A stretch of DNA of 64,000 nucleotides from Lichenicola sp964247725 (GCA_964247725.1 CAXTVM010000016.1:1-64000), one strand, 5' to 3'; positions 16,803 through 28,998 are shown, numbered from the stretch's first letter. The notes: generated by a model from the sequence alone, not told the origin. Numbers and translations are program-made.

Positions 16803-18989
16803 ATGGTGGACGCTCCAGGAGAACCCGGCCAGGCGCCGCGCTGGCTCCCGGTCGGCAAGAGCGGGGTCGGCCGCAGCCTGGGTGACGACGCCCGGGTCTG
16901 GTTCACGCTCGGCCACGGTATCCTGAACGAGATCGCCTATCCCCGCATCGAGCAGACCGCGGTGCGCGATTTCGGCCTGATCGTCACCGACGGGGAGGCG
17001 CTGTTCGCCGAGGAGCGCCGCCACTGCGACGCCGAGGTGAGTCCGGTGGCGCCCGGCATCCCGGCCTACCGCATCACCGGCACCCACGAGGGCGGCCGGT
17101 TCCGGCTGCGAAAGCGGCTGATCGCCGATCCCGGCCGGCCGGCGGTGCTGCTGCACGTGACCATCGAGGACCTGCGCCCCGGGCCCGAGGCCGGGTCCGA
17201 GGCCGGTCCGCCGCTGCGCGTGCACGCGCTGCTGGCGCCGCACCTGGCCAATGCCGGCGGCAGCGGCAACGCCTGGACCGGCGACTACAAGGGGCAGGAG
17301 ATGCTGTTCGCCGAGGCGCAGGGCACGGCGATCGCGCTGGCCGCCAGCTGCGGCTGGCGCGCGCGTTCGGCCGGCTATGCCGGCATCAGCGACGGCTGGC
17401 AGGACCTGTCGCGGCATCGGCAGATGCGTTGGCAGTACGAGCGCGCGCTGAACGGCAACGTGGCGCTGACCGGCGAGCTCGACCTGCGCGACGGCGCCGA
17501 CGGCCGCTCGGAGGCCTTCGTGGTGTGCCTGGCGTTCGGGCGGATCTGGACCGAGGCGGCGATGCGCGCCCGCGCCGCCCTGCTCGACCCGTTCGAGGCG
17601 CTCGAGGCCCGCTACGTCGCCGGCTGGACCGGCTGGCTGGATGGCCTGCCGCCGAGCCCGTTCCCGCTGCAGCGCAACAGCCTGATGGTGCTGCGCAGCC
17701 ACCAGTGCCCGTCGCTGCCGGGGGCCTGCATCGGCAGCCTGGGCGTGCCGTGGGCGGCGCTGCAGGACAGCGACGAGCCGTCGGCGAGCCACCTGGCGCG
17801 GGCGCGCGACGTCGTGGCCTGCGCGGTGGCGCTGCTGGCGGCGGGCGATCCCGGCGGGCTCGAGCCGGCCCTGTCCTATCTGCAGACGGTGCAGGAGGCC
17901 GATGGCCATTGGGCCCGGAACTTCTGGCTCGACGGCATGACCGCCTGGCAGGGGCTGCAGCCGGACGAGACCGCGCGGCCGGTGCTGCTGGCCGACCTCG
18001 CCCGGCGCGGCGGCTGGCTCGACGATGCGGGCGTGGCGCGGTTCTGGCCGATGGTGCGGGCGGCGGCACTGTCGCTGGTCCGGCACGACCCGCTGGCCGG
18101 GCACGATCGCTGGGGCCGCGACGACGGGTCCCGGCCGCAGACGCTGGGGGCCACGGTCGCGGCCCTGCTGGCGGCGGCGGACTGGGCCGGAGCGGCCGGC
18201 GACGCCGCCCTGCGCCGGCTGCTGCAGGACACCGCCGACTGCATCCACGAGCTGCTGCTGCAGCTGCTGGACGAGCCGGGGGCGGAGCCCGATCCCGACA
18301 TCGTCGCGCTGGTCCGGCTGGGCGTGCTGGCGCCGGACGATCCGCGGCTGCGGCGGGCGCTGGCGGGGGTCGACCGGGCGCTGCGGGTGGCAGGCCCGGG
18401 CGGGCCTGCCTGGTGTGCGCGCGGCGAGGCCGGCCGCGCGCCGCGGCCGGTGCTGGCGCTGGAGCGGGCGATGCTGGCGGTGGCGTCGGGCGAGCCGGAG
18501 CAGGCCCGCGCGCTGCTGGACAGTGCCGAGGCCTGCGCCGGCGCCGGCGGCATGCTGCCGGAGCGGGCGGACGGCCCCGGCGGACGCGGCGGCACCGTGA
18601 TGCCGCACCTCTGGACCCATGCCGAGCACGTCACGCTGCTGCGGGCGATCGAGGAGGGCCGGCTGTTCGACCGGCCGCCGCAGCCGGGGCTGCGCTACGC
18701 CGCATCGGCGCCGCCGCGGATCGCGCGCTGGCGGCACGAGTCCGAGCCGGACCGGATGCCGCGCGGCCGGACGCTGCGCATCGAGCTGCCGATGGCGGCC
18801 GACCTGCACTGGAGCAGCGACCGCTGGGGACTGGTCCAGGACACCCCGGTGACGGAGGCGGGGCCGGGCCTGTTCGTGGCCGAGCTGCCCACCGCCGACC
18901 TCGCCCCGGGGCACGTGGTGGTGTTCACCTGGCGCGAGCGGGACAGCGGCGCCTGGCTCGGCCACGACCACCACGTCACGGTGCGCTGA
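16803..18989 (+). CDS. GH15 (glucoamylase)-like protein with altered catalytic motifs
   Basis: This 728-residue protein has the bacterial glucoamylase architecture: an N-terminal beta-sandwich (about 1-270), an (alpha/alpha)6 barrel (about 290-630) and a C-terminal beta domain. ARVWFTLGHGILNEIAYPRI and NFWLDGMTAWQGLQPDE align with the family. GH15 enzymes release glucose from starch or glycogen ends. The motif usually RWEE-x2-G, holding the catalytic acid, reads RWGRDDG here (436-442). The substrate-site motif LVWPRD reads LARARD (331-336). HAE of the usual catalytic-base region is kept (E608). I infer an inactive or re-purposed paralogue. No signal peptide is visible. The next gene, 102 bases downstream, is zwf. 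Confidence 0.75.
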   Translation: MVDAPGEPGQAPRWLPVGKSGVGRSLGDDARVWFTLGHGILNEIAYPRIEQTAVRDFGLIVTDGEALFAEERRHCDAEVSPVAPGIPAYRITGTHEGGRFRLRKRLIADPGRPAVLLHVTIEDLRPGPEAGSEAGPPLRVHALLAPHLANAGGSGNAWTGDYKGQEMLFAEAQGTAIALAASCGWRARSAGYAGISDGWQDLSRHRQMRWQYERALNGNVALTGELDLRDGADGRSEAFVVCLAFGRIWTEAAMRARAALLDPFEALEARYVAGWTGWLDGLPPSPFPLQRNSLMVLRSHQCPSLPGACIGSLGVPWAALQDSDEPSASHLARARDVVACAVALLAAGDPGGLEPALSYLQTVQEADGHWARNFWLDGMTAWQGLQPDETARPVLLADLARRGGWLDDAGVARFWPMVRAAALSLVRHDPLAGHDRWGRDDGSRPQTLGATVAALLAAADWAGAAGDAALRRLLQDTADCIHELLLQLLDEPGAEPDPDIVALVRLGVLAPDDPRLRRALAGVDRALRVAGPGGPAWCARGEAGRAPRPVLALERAMLAVASGEPEQARALLDSAEACAGAGGMLPERADGPGGRGGTVMPHLWTHAEHVTLLRAIEEGRLFDRPPQPGLRYAASAPPRIARWRHESEPDRMPRGRTLRIELPMAADLHWSSDRWGLVQDTPVTEAGPGLFVAELPTADLAPGHVVVFTWRERDSGAWLGHDHHVTVR

Positions 18990-19091
18990 ACCCGCGTCGA
19001 ACCCGTTCTGGGGCCCGCGAGTTGAAGCGGGGTCCGGAGGCGCCGCCTCCAGGGGTCCGGGCCGTGCCCAGGCCGTCTTGCAGGAGCAGCC

Positions 19092-20642
19092 ATGGACCCG
19101 AACCACGCCGTCCCGTCCGCACCGGAGCCGCGCCGGAAGCTGGCAGCCCCCGCCAGCGCCAAGGCGCCGCCCTGCACGCTGATCATCTTCGGCGCGCATG
19201 GCGACCTCACCAAGCGGCTGCTGACGCCCGCCCTCTACAACCTGGTCGGCGCCGGCCTGCTGGACGACGGCTTCAAGGTGATCGGCGTCGATCGCGCCGA
19301 CGGCACCAGCGAGAGCTGGCGGGACGAGCTCGCCCAGACCATGCAGGAGTTCACCAAGGATCCGAGCGCCGAGTTCTACACGCCCGAGATCAACGCCGGC
19401 TGGTGGGGCAGCCTGTCCGGCCGGATGGAGTACTACAAGGCCGACTTCACCGACATCGCCCAGCTCGAGGGGCTGCGGGCGCACGTCACCGGCAACGTGC
19501 TGTTCTACCTGGCGGTGGCGTCGCGGTTCTTCGCTACCGTGGTCGAGAACGTCGGCAAGGCCGGCATGACGAAGGAAGAGGAGGGCGCGTTTCGCCGCGT
19601 CGTGGTCGAGAAGCCGTTCGGCTCGGACCTCGAGAGCTCGCGCGAGCTGAACGCGCGGCTGCTGGCGGTGCTGGACGAGGCGCAGATCTACCGGATCGAC
19701 CATTTCCTCGGCAAGGAGACGGTGCAGAACATCCTGGCGATGCGCTTCGGCAACGGCATCTTCGAGCCGCTGTGGCGCCGCGAGTACGTGGACCACGTGC
19801 AGATCACCGCCTGCGAGACGGTGGGCGTCGAGGGGCGCGGCGCGTTCTACGAGCCGACCGGGGCGCTGCGCGACATGATCCCCAACCACCTGTTCCAGCT
19901 GCTGGCGATGGTGGCGATGGAGCCGCCGAACTCGTTCTCGGCCGAGACCGTGCGCACCGCCAAGGAGCAGCTGTTCGAGGCGGTGCAGCCGGTGCGGCCG
20001 GAGAACGCCGTCCGCGGCCAGTATGCCGCCGGCCAGGTGCAGGGCCGCGACGTGCAGGCCTACCGCGACAGCCCGGGCGTCGCCCACGACAGCAACACCG
20101 AGACCTACGTGGCGCTGAAGCTGGAGATCGAGAACTGGCGCTGGTCCGGGGTGCCGTTCTACATGCGCACCGGCAAGTCGCTGACCGGGCGGCTCACCGA
20201 GGTGGTGGTGCATTTCCGCAAGGCGCCGCTGGCGATCTTCGCCGACACGCCGATCGACAAGCTGGCCCCCAACAACCTCACGCTGAACATCCAGCCGCGC
20301 CAGGGCATCACGCTGGGGCTCAGCGCCAAGATCCCCGGGCCGAAGATGGATCTGGGCGGCGTCCAGATGAGCTTCCGCTACGAGGACGCCTTCAGCCTCA
20401 CGCCCAACGTCGGCTACGAGACCCTGCTCTACGACGTGCTGATCGGCGACGCGACCCTGTTCCAGCGTGCCGACAACATCGAGGCCGCCTGGCACGTGGT
20501 CGATCCGGCGTTGAAGGCGTGGGCGGCGGACCACGCCGGCCCCGAGCCCTACGCGGCCGGAACGGCGGGGCCTGCCGGGGCGGACGCGCTGCTGGAGCGC
20601 GACGGCCGGCACTGGATGCCGCTCGACGGCGACGCCGACTGA
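19092..20642 (+). CDS. zwf: Glucose-6-phosphate 1-dehydrogenase
   Basis: Zwf oxidises glucose-6-phosphate to 6-phosphogluconolactone, producing NAD(P)H, the entry to the pentose phosphate and Entner-Doudoroff routes. In 516 residues it has FGAHGDLTKRLLTPALYNL (about 33-51), the dinucleotide site; VVVEKPFG; and the active-site RIDHFLGKE (201-209) with its catalytic neighbour His. FYMRTGKSL and the C-terminal blocks are also present. The N-terminal 25 residues are a Pro/Ala-rich extension beyond the usual start. It lies downstream of the GH15-like gene on the same strand and may be co-transcribed with it. Confidence 0.95.
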   Translation: MDPNHAVPSAPEPRRKLAAPASAKAPPCTLIIFGAHGDLTKRLLTPALYNLVGAGLLDDGFKVIGVDRADGTSESWRDELAQTMQEFTKDPSAEFYTPEINAGWWGSLSGRMEYYKADFTDIAQLEGLRAHVTGNVLFYLAVASRFFATVVENVGKAGMTKEEEGAFRRVVVEKPFGSDLESSRELNARLLAVLDEAQIYRIDHFLGKETVQNILAMRFGNGIFEPLWRREYVDHVQITACETVGVEGRGAFYEPTGALRDMIPNHLFQLLAMVAMEPPNSFSAETVRTAKEQLFEAVQPVRPENAVRGQYAAGQVQGRDVQAYRDSPGVAHDSNTETYVALKLEIENWRWSGVPFYMRTGKSLTGRLTEVVVHFRKAPLAIFADTPIDKLAPNNLTLNIQPRQGITLGLSAKIPGPKMDLGGVQMSFRYEDAFSLTPNVGYETLLYDVLIGDATLFQRADNIEAAWHVVDPALKAWAADHAGPEPYAAGTAGPAGADALLERDGRHWMPLDGDAD

Positions 20643-20653
20643 GGCCGACGCGC

Positions 20654-20677
20654 CCGGCCGGACTTCAGCCCGGCCGG
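20654..20677. terminator. Candidate hairpin between convergent zwf and oxygenase genes
   Basis: CCGGCCG (20654-20660) and CGGCCGG (20671-20677) form a 7-bp stem with a 10-base loop that contains the stop codon of the minus-strand gene. No T run follows on either strand, so an intrinsic terminator role is only a possibility. Confidence 0.25.
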
Positions 20678-21351
20678 AGCCGCTTCAGGAATGCCGAGAG
20701 ACGGTGCCGGCGCAGCTCGCGCCGGGCCTTGGCACCCGTCGCCATGTAGTTGAGCTGGATCGCGTAGCGCCGACCGACGAAGGTCTTGTGGCCGTGGAAG
20801 GTGTCGGGGCCGTTCGGGAACGCCAGCAGGGTGCCGTCCACCGGCGGCACCTCGACGGCGTAGTCCTCGAGGTCGTCCGGGCCGCGCAGAAGCCGCAGGC
20901 AGCCGTCCTGGCGCGCCCAGTCGGCGCTGGCCGGGTTCAGGTACAGGAGCAGCGTCACCAGCTTGGCCGTCGAGTCGCGATGGATCTGGCCGTCCCTGGC
21001 GCGGGTGCGGCCGCGCAGCGTCAGCATGGTGCGGCTGCCGGCGAGGTCGAGATCGAAATGCCGGGCGACCGCGTCGCGCAGGCGTGGCCCTTCCAGCTCC
21101 CGCACGAGGTCGCGGGCGGCGCCGCGCAGGCGCAGCGCCGACGGCGGATAGGAGCCGCCGCGGCGGATCTCGGGCAGGTCGGACACGATCGCAACCAGGC
21201 GACGCGCCGGCACGAAACCGTGGATCACGAGGTGCGGAAACGGATCGCGATCGGTGGGCAGCCGGTCGAAGGCATCATAGCCGAGCGCCTCGTGGCTGGT
21301 GCCGGCCGGGGCTGCGGGCGGAACTGCGGACGGGGGAAGGCTGTCTGGCAT
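20665..21351 (-). CDS. 2-oxoglutarate/Fe(II)-dependent oxygenase
   Basis: This 228-residue protein has the double-stranded beta-helix iron triad: H-x-D in GQIHRDSTAK (H124, D126), a distal His in DTFHGHKTF (H186 or H188) and the 2-oxoglutarate-binding Arg in VGRRYAIQLNYM (about R195). Prolyl-hydroxylase-like enzymes with this layout hydroxylate proteins or small molecules using O2 and 2-oxoglutarate. The FPNGPDTFHGHK block is typical of the 2OG-FeII_Oxy_3 type often found beside surface-glycan genes. It stands alone, convergent with zwf. The substrate is unknown. Confidence 0.8.
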   Translation of the reverse strand: MPDSLPPSAVPPAAPAGTSHEALGYDAFDRLPTDRDPFPHLVIHGFVPARRLVAIVSDLPEIRRGGSYPPSALRLRGAARDLVRELEGPRLRDAVARHFDLDLAGSRTMLTLRGRTRARDGQIHRDSTAKLVTLLLYLNPASADWARQDGCLRLLRGPDDLEDYAVEVPPVDGTLLAFPNGPDTFHGHKTFVGRRYAIQLNYMATGAKARRELRRHRLSAFLKRLRPG

Positions 21352-21425
21352 CGGGCTGCGGTCCGCGACGGGGTCGGCCTAACTAGGACCGCGGCCATGC
21401 TCCCGGCAAGCGCGCGGGCCGGCGA

Positions 21426-21689
21426 TCAGCCGCGCTGCGGGTGCTCCGGATGCAGGATGGTGTTGGTGGACAGGAATTGCGCGCAGCCGATCTGGCCGTC
21501 GCAGCAGGGCAGCGGCGCGTCGTCCACCGGCCGCGGCCGCTCGGCGCCGGGCATGTAGGCGACATGCGAGAGCATCGACCGGCCCTCGCAGGTGAAGTGC
21601 GGCTTCTCGACGGTCATGCGCAGTTCCGACGCCTTGGCCGCGGCGCCGGTCAGTGCCAGCGCCGTCGAGATCGCCAGGATCGTCCTCAT
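21426..21689 (-). CDS. Small secreted Cys-containing protein, unknown function
   Basis: I do not recognise this family. The 87-residue product has a clear signal peptide (RTILAISTALALTGAAAKAS) with likely cleavage after AKA. The mature part of about 66 residues has four Cys, in TCEG, PCC and IGC, suggesting periplasmic disulfides or metal binding. In-frame ATGs at 21698 and 21704 would add three or five residues; I chose 21689 because it gives a compact signal peptide. It is divergent from zapE and downstream of the oxygenase gene on the same strand. Confidence 0.65.
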   Translation of the reverse strand: MRTILAISTALALTGAAAKASELRMTVEKPHFTCEGRSMLSHVAYMPGAERPRPVDDAPLPCCDGQIGCAQFLSTNTILHPEHPQRG

Positions 21690-21887
21690 GCCGCCCATCC
21701 CCATCCGTCCATCAAGCCACCGTCGCAGGATCAATGGACAAATCGTTGGAATGGTTACATCGCTCGCATTTCGTTGAACTCGAAACGGAATGAAACAGGC
21801 TTGCCGGCGGTTGGGACAGACCGCCGCGATGTCGCAGCGCAGCATAAGCCATTGATCGCGCGCGCGACGTGCCATATGTTCCGGGAC

Positions 21888-23096
21888 ATGTCCGCGACCA
21901 CCGTGCAACGCCGCCCGGACACTGCCGGCGATCCCGCGACGGTCCTCCAGGACGTCCCCGGGACGGCGCCGCCGGCAGGTCTCCGGGCCGGGCCGCTCGC
22001 GGCCTACCGCCAGCTGGTGCGGCGGGGGCTGCTGGACGAGGATCCGGCGCAGCTCGCCGCCGCCGCCCGCCTCGACACGCTGTTCCAGGCCCTGGCGCAG
22101 CGGGGCGCGGCGCCGGCGGGGTCCAGGCTGCGGCGGCTGCTCGCCCGCCGCGGCCGGCAGCCGACGCCGCCGCGCGGGGTCTACCTGGTCGGGCAGGTGG
22201 GACGCGGCAAGTCGATGCTGATGGACCTGTTCTTCGAGCAGGCGCCGGTGGCGGCGAAGCGGCGCATCCACTTTCACCGCTTCATGCAGGACGCGCACCT
22301 CCGCCTGCACGCGCTGAAGCGGCTCGATCCCGAGCTCGCCGATCCGATCCCGCCGCTGGCCGACGCCATCGCCGCCGACGCCAGCCTGCTTTGCTTCGAC
22401 GAGTTCCAGGTCAACGACATCGCCGACGCGATGATCCTGGGCCGGCTGTTCGAGGCGCTGTTCGCCCGCGGCGTGGTGGTGGTGGCGACCTCCAACACAA
22501 GGCCGGAGGACCTGTTCCAGTCCCGGCCCGGCGCCGACGCCTTCAAGCCGTTCATCGCCCGCATCCGGCGCGAGATCGACACCGTGACGCTCGACAGCCC
22601 GCGCGACTACCGGCGCGGCGTCATGCGCGGTCTGCCGACCTGGCATGCGCCGGCCGATCGCCGTGCCGAGCGGGCGCTGGACGAGGCGTTCCTGTTGCTG
22701 GCCGGCGGCGCCGCGCCGCGGGCGGAGACGCTGGAGGTGATGGGCCGGACGGTGCCGGTGCCGATGGCGGCGGGCCCGGTGGCGCGGTTCGACTTCGAGG
22801 CGCTGTGCGACCGGGCGTTAGGTGCCGGGGACTACCTGGCGCTGGCGGCGCGGTTCCCGGCGCTGGTGCTGGACGGCGTGCCGCGCCTTGGACCGGAGAA
22901 CTTCGACCTGGCGCGCCGCTTCATCGTGCTGGTCGACGCGCTCTACGAGGCGCGGGTGAAGCTGGTGGCCTCCGCCGCCGACCAGCCCGACCGCATCTAC
23001 GAGCGCGGCGAGGGCGCGGTGGCGTTCGAGCGCACCGCCTCCCGGCTGGAGGAGATGCAGGGCGAGGCGTATCTCGCCCTGGCGCACCACCCGTAA
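21888..23096 (+). CDS. zapE: AFG1/ZapE-type ATPase
   Basis: ZapE is an ATPase linked to Z-ring function in bacteria, related to mitochondrial AFG1/LACE1. The protein has about 402 residues, with Walker A VGQVGRGKSM (101-110) and Walker B LLCFDEFQVNDIADAMIL. VVVVATSNTRPEDLF and RRFIVLVDALYEARVKL follow, all family hallmarks. ATG 21888 (MSATTV) or ATG 21876 (MFRDM) could be the start; upstream codons are not conserved-looking. In alphaproteobacteria this gene commonly precedes mdh, as here, with a dispersed repeat between them. Confidence 0.9.
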   Translation: MSATTVQRRPDTAGDPATVLQDVPGTAPPAGLRAGPLAAYRQLVRRGLLDEDPAQLAAAARLDTLFQALAQRGAAPAGSRLRRLLARRGRQPTPPRGVYLVGQVGRGKSMLMDLFFEQAPVAAKRRIHFHRFMQDAHLRLHALKRLDPELADPIPPLADAIAADASLLCFDEFQVNDIADAMILGRLFEALFARGVVVVATSNTRPEDLFQSRPGADAFKPFIARIRREIDTVTLDSPRDYRRGVMRGLPTWHAPADRRAERALDEAFLLLAGGAAPRAETLEVMGRTVPVPMAAGPVARFDFEALCDRALGAGDYLALAARFPALVLDGVPRLGPENFDLARRFIVLVDALYEARVKLVASAADQPDRIYERGEGAVAFERTASRLEEMQGEAYLALAHHP

Positions 23097-23129
23097 CCGC
23101 GGCACCCCCGGCCCACACCCATGCTTACA

Positions 23130-23353
23130 GGCTATCGCATGAGGAAGAAGGCCAGGGGCTTTGCCCCTGGACCCCACTGGGGCCGTCACGCGAAGCGTGC
23201 TGGCGCACGACGGCCCCAGACCCCGATTCGTTAAGGGTCTACCTTCAAGCTGGGACTATCTCCTTACGAATCGGGGTTTGGGGCCCGCGGCCCCAACGGG
23301 CCCAGGGCAGCGCCCTCACCTTCCCCTTCCACGTCTCCTCACATGCGATAGCC
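23130..23353. repeat. Dispersed palindromic repeat, copy 7 (complete, with terminal inverted repeats)
   Basis: This 224-bp complete copy begins GGCTATCGCATGAGGAAG and ends ACATGCGATAGCC. Here the left inner hairpin carries the GGCCGTCACGCGAAGCGTGC...GACGGCC variant and the right one carries the short GGGGCCCGCGGCCCC form, the reverse of copy 4. It lies between zapE and mdh. Confidence 0.9.
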
Positions 23354-23489
23354 CTGCCGATGCCCACGTCTGGCCTTGCGGGACGGCGGCGGAAGGATTA
23401 GCAAATCCCGCCTTCCGGCAGGTTGAGAGTCTTTCGCGGGTTCCCGCTGCCGCACTTTCCCCGACCCGTCCCAGGACCTGAGAGACCGC

Positions 23490-24443
23490 ATGGCTCGCAA
23501 CAAGATCGCCCTCGTCGGCGCCGGCAACATCGGCGGCACGCTCGCCCACCTGATCGGTCTGAAGGAGCTGGGCGACGTCGTCCTGTTCGACGTGTTCGGC
23601 GGCGTCGCCGCCGGCAAGGCGCTCGACATCGCGCAGTCCTCGCCGGTGGACGGCTTCGACTGCGCCCTCAGCGGCGGCTCGGACTACGCCGCCATCGCCG
23701 GCTCGGACGTGGTGATCGTCACCGCCGGCTTCCCGCGCAAGCCGGGCATGTCGCGCGACGACCTGCTGGCCAAGAACGCCGAGGTCATCGAGAGCGTGGC
23801 CGACGGCATCAAGGCGCATGCGCCGGGCGCGTTCGTGATCGTCATCACCAATCCGCTCGACGTCATGGTCGCGGTGATGCAGGAGCGGTCCGGCCTGCCC
23901 GCCAACATGGTGGTCGGCATGGCGGGCGTGCTGGACAGCGCGCGGTTCCGGCTGTTCCTGGCCGAGGAGTTCAAGGTCTCGGTCGAGGACGTCACCGCCT
24001 TCGTGCTGGGGGGCCACGGCGACACCATGGTGCCGCTGATCCGCTACTCGACGGTGGCGGGCGTGCCGGTGCCCGACCTGATCAGGATGGGCTGGACTAC
24101 GCAGGAGCGCATCGACGCGATCTGCGCCCGCACCGCCAACGGCGGCGGCGAGATCGTCAAGCTGCTCGGTACTGGCTCGGCGTTCTACGCGCCGGCCGCC
24201 TCGGCGGTGGCGATGGCCGAGAGCTTCCTCAAGGACAAGAAGCGGGTTCTGCCCTGCGCGGTGAAGCTCGACGGCCAGTACGGCCAGACCGACTTCTACG
24301 TCGGCGTGCCGGTGGTGATCGGCGCCGGCGGCGCCGAGCGCGTGCTCGAGGTCGAGTTCACCGCCGACGAGAAGGCGGCGTTCGACGCCTCGTGCGACGC
24401 GGTGAAGAAGCTGCTGGCCGACTTCCGCGCGATCGGCCGCTGA
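23490..24443 (+). CDS. mdh: Malate dehydrogenase
   Basis: Mdh oxidises L-malate to oxaloacetate with NAD in the TCA cycle. The 317-residue LDH-like enzyme starts MARNKIALVGAGNIGGTLAH with the NAD loop at residues 10-15. TAGFPRKPGMSRDDLLAKNA covers the Arg-bearing mobile loop (81RKPGMSR-type, malate specificity). The ITNPLDVM segment and catalytic HGD in LGGHGDTMVPL are present. It begins the TCA gene block: sucA follows after 127 bases. The usual alphaproteobacterial sucC and sucD between mdh and sucA are absent. Confidence 0.97.
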   Translation: MARNKIALVGAGNIGGTLAHLIGLKELGDVVLFDVFGGVAAGKALDIAQSSPVDGFDCALSGGSDYAAIAGSDVVIVTAGFPRKPGMSRDDLLAKNAEVIESVADGIKAHAPGAFVIVITNPLDVMVAVMQERSGLPANMVVGMAGVLDSARFRLFLAEEFKVSVEDVTAFVLGGHGDTMVPLIRYSTVAGVPVPDLIRMGWTTQERIDAICARTANGGGEIVKLLGTGSAFYAPAASAVAMAESFLKDKKRVLPCAVKLDGQYGQTDFYVGVPVVIGAGGAERVLEVEFTADEKAAFDASCDAVKKLLADFRAIGR

Positions 24444-24452
24444 GCCGCCGGA

Positions 24453-24469
24453 GCCACCGCAGGGGTGGC
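24453..24469 (+). terminator. Small hairpin after mdh
   Basis: GCCACC (24453-24458) and GGTGGC (24464-24469) form a 6-bp stem with a 5-base loop ten bases after the mdh stop. No T run follows, so it could be an attenuator or RNA-stability element rather than an intrinsic terminator. Confidence 0.3.
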
Positions 24470-24570
24470 ACGGCGCTTGCCTAATACGCCGGCCGATCGG
24501 CCCGACGTGAACCGCAGGAACGACCGGGCTCGCGCATGATTCGGGGCGAGACAGCCTAGAGGAGAGCTTC

Positions 24571-27558
<2,988 letters not shown>

Positions 27559-27681
27559 CCCTGGTCACGCTCCGCCGCCGCGACTAGAACCTGGCCCCGT
27601 GGCCTGACCCGCCCCCGCCTGGCGCCCGGCGCCGGCCGGGAGGCTCGCGGCACGGTTCGAGAGAAACACCGAAGGAAGCCG

Positions 27682-28998
27682 ATGTCTGCCGAGATCAAGG
27701 TCCCGACGTTGGGAGAGAGCGTCAGCAGTGCGACGATCGCCCGCTGGTTGAAGCAGCCGGGCGAGTCGGTGTCGGCCGACGAGCCGGTGGTCGAGCTCGA
27801 GACCGACAAGGTCAGCGTCGAGGTCGCCAGCCCGGAGGCGGGCGTGCTGGGGCCGCACGCGGTGGAGGAGGGCGCGGAAGTCGAGGTCGGCGCGCTGCTG
27901 GCGATGGTCGAGGCGGACGGGGCGGCATCGAAGCCGGCAGCGGCCACGGCACCCGCCGCCGCGCCCGCGCCTGCCGCCCCGGCGGCGGCGCCGACCGGCG
28001 GCATCCAGGAGCCGAAGCCGGCCGCCGGTCCGGTGGCGCGGCCGGCCACGCCGCCGGCCGACGTGGCTCGCGACGGGGCCCGCCCCGGGGCTCGCGATGA
28101 GGTCGGCGGCGGCCACGCGCCGCTGCCGGCGGCGCAGAAGATGATGACCGAGCGCGGCGTCACCGCGAACGCCGTCGGCGAGGGCACCGGCAAGGACGGG
28201 CGCGTCACCAAGGGCGACGTGCTGGCGTTCCTGGAGCGCCCGGCCACGCCGGCGGCGAAGCCGGCGCCCGCGAAGGCGGCGCCGCGCACCGACGACCCGC
28301 GCGAGGAGCGGGTCCGCATGACCCGCCTGCGCAAGACCATCGCCAGCCGGCTCAAGGACGCGCAGAACACGGCCGCGATCCTGACCACCTTCAACGAGGT
28401 CGACATGTCGGCGGCGATGAAGATGCGCGCCGACTACAAGGACGCGTTCGAGAAGAAGCACGCCGGCGCCCGGCTCGGCTTCATGTCGATCTTCGTGCGC
28501 GCCTGCGTCACCGCGCTGCGGGAGTTCCCGGCAGTCAACGCCGAGATCGACGGCGACGACATCGTCTACCGCAACTTCGTGCACATGGGCATCGCCGTCG
28601 GCGGCGCGAACGGGCTGGTGGTGCCGGTGCTGCGTGACGCCGAGCGCATGGGCTTCGCCGAGATCGAGCGGTCGATCGCCGGCTTCGGCAAGCGCGCCCG
28701 CGACGGCCAGCTCAAGCTCGACGAGCTCACCGGCGGCACCTTCTCGATCACCAATGGCGGTATCTACGGCTCGCTGATGTCGACGCCGATCCTGAACCCG
28801 CCGCAATCGGCGATCCTGGGCATGCACAAGATCCAGGAGCGCCCGATCGCCGTCGCAGGCCAGGTTGTGATCCGACCGATGATGTACTTGGCGCTGTCGT
28901 ACGACCACCGCGTCGTCGACGGCAAGGAAGCGGTCAGCTTCCTGGTGCGCGTCAAGGACGGTATCGAAGACCCGCGCCGGCTTCTATTGGATCTCTGA
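27682..28998 (+). CDS. sucB: Dihydrolipoyl succinyltransferase (2-oxoglutarate dehydrogenase E2)
   Basis: SucB is the E2 core, moving the succinyl group from E1 via lipoamide to CoA. The 438 residues contain a lipoyl domain (1-77) with the modified Lys in ELETDKVSVEV, a Pro/Ala linker, a peripheral subunit-binding domain (PAAQKMMTERGVTANAVGEG) and the catalytic domain. The catalytic domain ends with YDHRVVDGKEA, holding His and Asp of the acyltransferase site. Its lipoyl domain is nearly repeated at the start of the next gene, lpd. Start ATG 27682 follows GAAGGAAG. Confidence 0.97.
   Translation: MSAEIKVPTLGESVSSATIARWLKQPGESVSADEPVVELETDKVSVEVASPEAGVLGPHAVEEGAEVEVGALLAMVEADGAASKPAAATAPAAAPAPAAPAAAPTGGIQEPKPAAGPVARPATPPADVARDGARPGARDEVGGGHAPLPAAQKMMTERGVTANAVGEGTGKDGRVTKGDVLAFLERPATPAAKPAPAKAAPRTDDPREERVRMTRLRKTIASRLKDAQNTAAILTTFNEVDMSAAMKMRADYKDAFEKKHAGARLGFMSIFVRACVTALREFPAVNAEIDGDDIVYRNFVHMGIAVGGANGLVVPVLRDAERMGFAEIERSIAGFGKRARDGQLKLDELTGGTFSITNGGIYGSLMSTPILNPPQSAILGMHKIQERPIAVAGQVVIRPMMYLALSYDHRVVDGKEAVSFLVRVKDGIEDPRRLLLDL

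Noticed and set aside
19008..19075. A further dispersed-repeat copy before zwf (GGGGTCCGGAGGCGCCGCCTCCAGG region)
   Set aside because: It shares only general hairpin character (GGAGGC-GCC-GCCTCC). The GGCCAGGG/CCCTGGCC outer arms and terminal repeats are absent.
16662..20612. Very long minus-strand open frame (over 1300 codons) opposite the GH15-like and zwf genes
   Set aside because: It is the antisense shadow of two well-supported genes. The composition (Arg/Gln/His/Ala-rich) and absence of any domain are typical of antisense frames at high GC.
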